A program made the position numbers and the translations under genes. Below, in pieces: positions 52,661-53,431 of a stretch of DNA of 53,431 nucleotides. The notes below the pieces were generated by a model. The model saw only the letters and a list, made by a program, of their open reading frames with translations, did no database searches and was not told the origin of the DNA. Every line of letters starts with the position of its first letter. Position 1 is the first letter of the stretch. This stretch comes from Endotrypanum monterogeii (lineage: Eukaryota; Euglenozoa; Kinetoplastea; Trypanosomatida; Trypanosomatidae): positions 844,729 to 898,159 of the forward strand of contig CM007317.1 in NCBI GenBank assembly GCA_000333855.2, written 5' to 3'.

Positions 52661-53431
52661 ATGAGTACTTTACTTGACTTTCGTGAGGGTTCTCCTGGGG
52701 CGCAGGTGCCCATGGGAGAAGAGTCTTCCCGCGACAGATCGGCCTCCCAGTCCTCCTTCACGACAACTCACTCACTCAGTTCCAGTGGCAGCGCCTACAG
52801 CACATCCAACTCAGGCGTTGACAACGAAGCACACCAACACCTCAAACTCGAACTTGACGTTGCACATGAGAGTCTCGCCGAAATTCATACAAAATATGAA
52901 GATCTCGACCGGAAATCGAAGTATGATCAGGGTCAACTAGTGCTTCAAATTGAGAATCTTCAGTTTGAGCTTCAGCAACTCAGCACGAACGCTTCCTTAT
53001 CTCAGCGGCGCGCCACTGAGCTCGAGGCTGCGAAGGCTGCAGCTGAGGACAAGGTGCAGGAGCTGGAGACTGCTGCCGCGACAAGCGCGGAGAAGGCCAG
53101 CCAGGAGACTGCTCGCGCTGCTGAGCTGGAGGCTGCGAAGGCTGCAGCCGAGGCCAAGGTGCAGGAGCTGGAGACTGCTGCCGCGACAAGCGCGGAGAAG
53201 GCCAGCCAGGAGACTGCTCGCGCTGCTGAGCTTGAGGCTGCGAAGGCTGCAGCCGAGGCCAAGGCGCAGGAGCTGGAGGCTGCGAAGGCTGCAGCCGAGG
53301 CCAAGGTGCAGGAGCTGGAGACCACTGCCGCGACAAGCGCGGAGAAGGCCAGCCAGGAGACTGCTCGCGCTGCTGAGCTTGAGGCTGCGAAGGCTGCAGC
53401 CGAGGCCAAGGCGCAGGAGCTGGAGGCTGCG
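52661..53431 (+). CDS. Repetitive alanine-rich coiled-coil protein, 5' part only
   Basis: The open frame runs from ATG 52661 to the window edge without a stop, giving 257 codons; the 3' end lies outside. Residues 1-60 are Ser/Thr-rich and disordered (MSTLLDFREGSPGAQ and onward). Residues 60-118 begin a coiled coil (LKLELDVAHESLAEIH). From residue 120 a 35-residue unit is repeated, built of ELEAAKAAAEAKVQ, ELE, and an Ala/Ser/Glu/Thr-rich half. The pattern of Leu and Ala every three or four residues predicts a long continuous helix pair. Long alanine-rich coiled coils in trypanosomatids are often cytoskeletal, Golgi or flagellar proteins, but none is identified here. Repeat number may be mis-assembled. 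Confidence 0.85.
   Translation, partial: MSTLLDFREGSPGAQVPMGEESSRDRSASQSSFTTTHSLSSSGSAYSTSNSGVDNEAHQHLKLELDVAHESLAEIHTKYEDLDRKSKYDQGQLVLQIENLQFELQQLSTNASLSQRRATELEAAKAAAEDKVQELETAAATSAEKASQETARAAELEAAKAAAEAKVQELETAAATSAEKASQETARAAELEAAKAAAEAKAQELEAAKAAAEAKVQELETTAATSAEKASQETARAAELEAAKAAAEAKAQELEAA
53018..53431 (+). repeat. 105-bp in-frame tandem repeat with a 42-bp sub-duplication
   Basis: Units start at 53018, 53123, 53228 and 53375. The third is 147 bp because a 42-bp block is duplicated inside it. Copies are nearly identical, and the array continues past the window edge. Confidence 0.93.

Noticed and set aside
53002..53409. Long - strand frames opposite the coiled-coil repeat
   Set aside because: They are antisense shadows of the repeat; the + strand frame has an ATG and a non-repetitive N-terminus and shows a heptad pattern.

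Overview
This window looks like nuclear DNA of a trypanosomatid of the Leishmania lineage (Leishmaniinae; species not determinable by eye). All 11 confident protein genes are on the + strand, all are intronless, and they are GC-rich islands separated by AT-rich, pyrimidine-rich spacers full of (TA)n, (TG)n/(CA)n, poly-T and poly-C tracts. Most genes have a polypyrimidine tract followed by an AG shortly before the ATG, as expected for spliced-leader trans-splicing. This is the layout of one polycistronic transcription unit. No tRNA, rRNA, CRISPR array or intact mobile element was seen.

Layout. 1-3653 is gene-free. 3666-4271 encodes an MDP-1-like HAD phosphatase. 5375-9877 encodes a 1500-residue, mostly disordered coiled-coil protein. 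After a 4.2 kb gene-free spacer, 14040-18233 encodes a 1397-residue protein with WD40-like blades. A 5.7 kb spacer with an assembly gap (21689-21708) leads to a strongly decayed gene at 23894-27157, and a fainter possible coding remnant follows at 28080-28650. 28995-30371 encodes a probable mitochondrial acidic protein. 31855-32748 and 33516-34379 are diverged tandem paralogues with a C-terminal two-helix membrane region resembling DUF1279/FAM210. 35508-37760 is CFAP91, a flagellar radial-spoke-base protein. 39468-41267 has a PH-like C-terminal domain. 42229-43164 is an unrecognised basic protein. 44249-45607 has a DWNN ubiquitin-like domain plus a C4C4 RING, like Mpe1/RBBP6. 46732-50886 is a large multidomain enzyme. 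52661 to the window end is the start of a repetitive alanine-rich coiled-coil protein.

The most striking item is the protein at 46732-50886. In one 1384-residue chain it carries a DeSI/PPPDE cysteine isopeptidase domain, a PUB domain, a pair of DM9-like repeats and a GH85 endo-beta-N-acetylglucosaminidase. The predicted catalytic residues of both enzymes are present. The architecture suggests a cytosolic machine that joins p97/VCP recruitment, removal of a ubiquitin-like modifier and release of N-glycans from misfolded glycoproteins. That function is inferred from domain content only.

The neighbouring genes do not form an obvious pathway, which is normal for trypanosomatid polycistrons. Recurring themes are the flagellum (CFAP91), the mitochondrion (the two DUF1279-like proteins and the acidic protein) and ubiquitin-like chemistry (DWNN-RING followed by DeSI-PUB-GH85).
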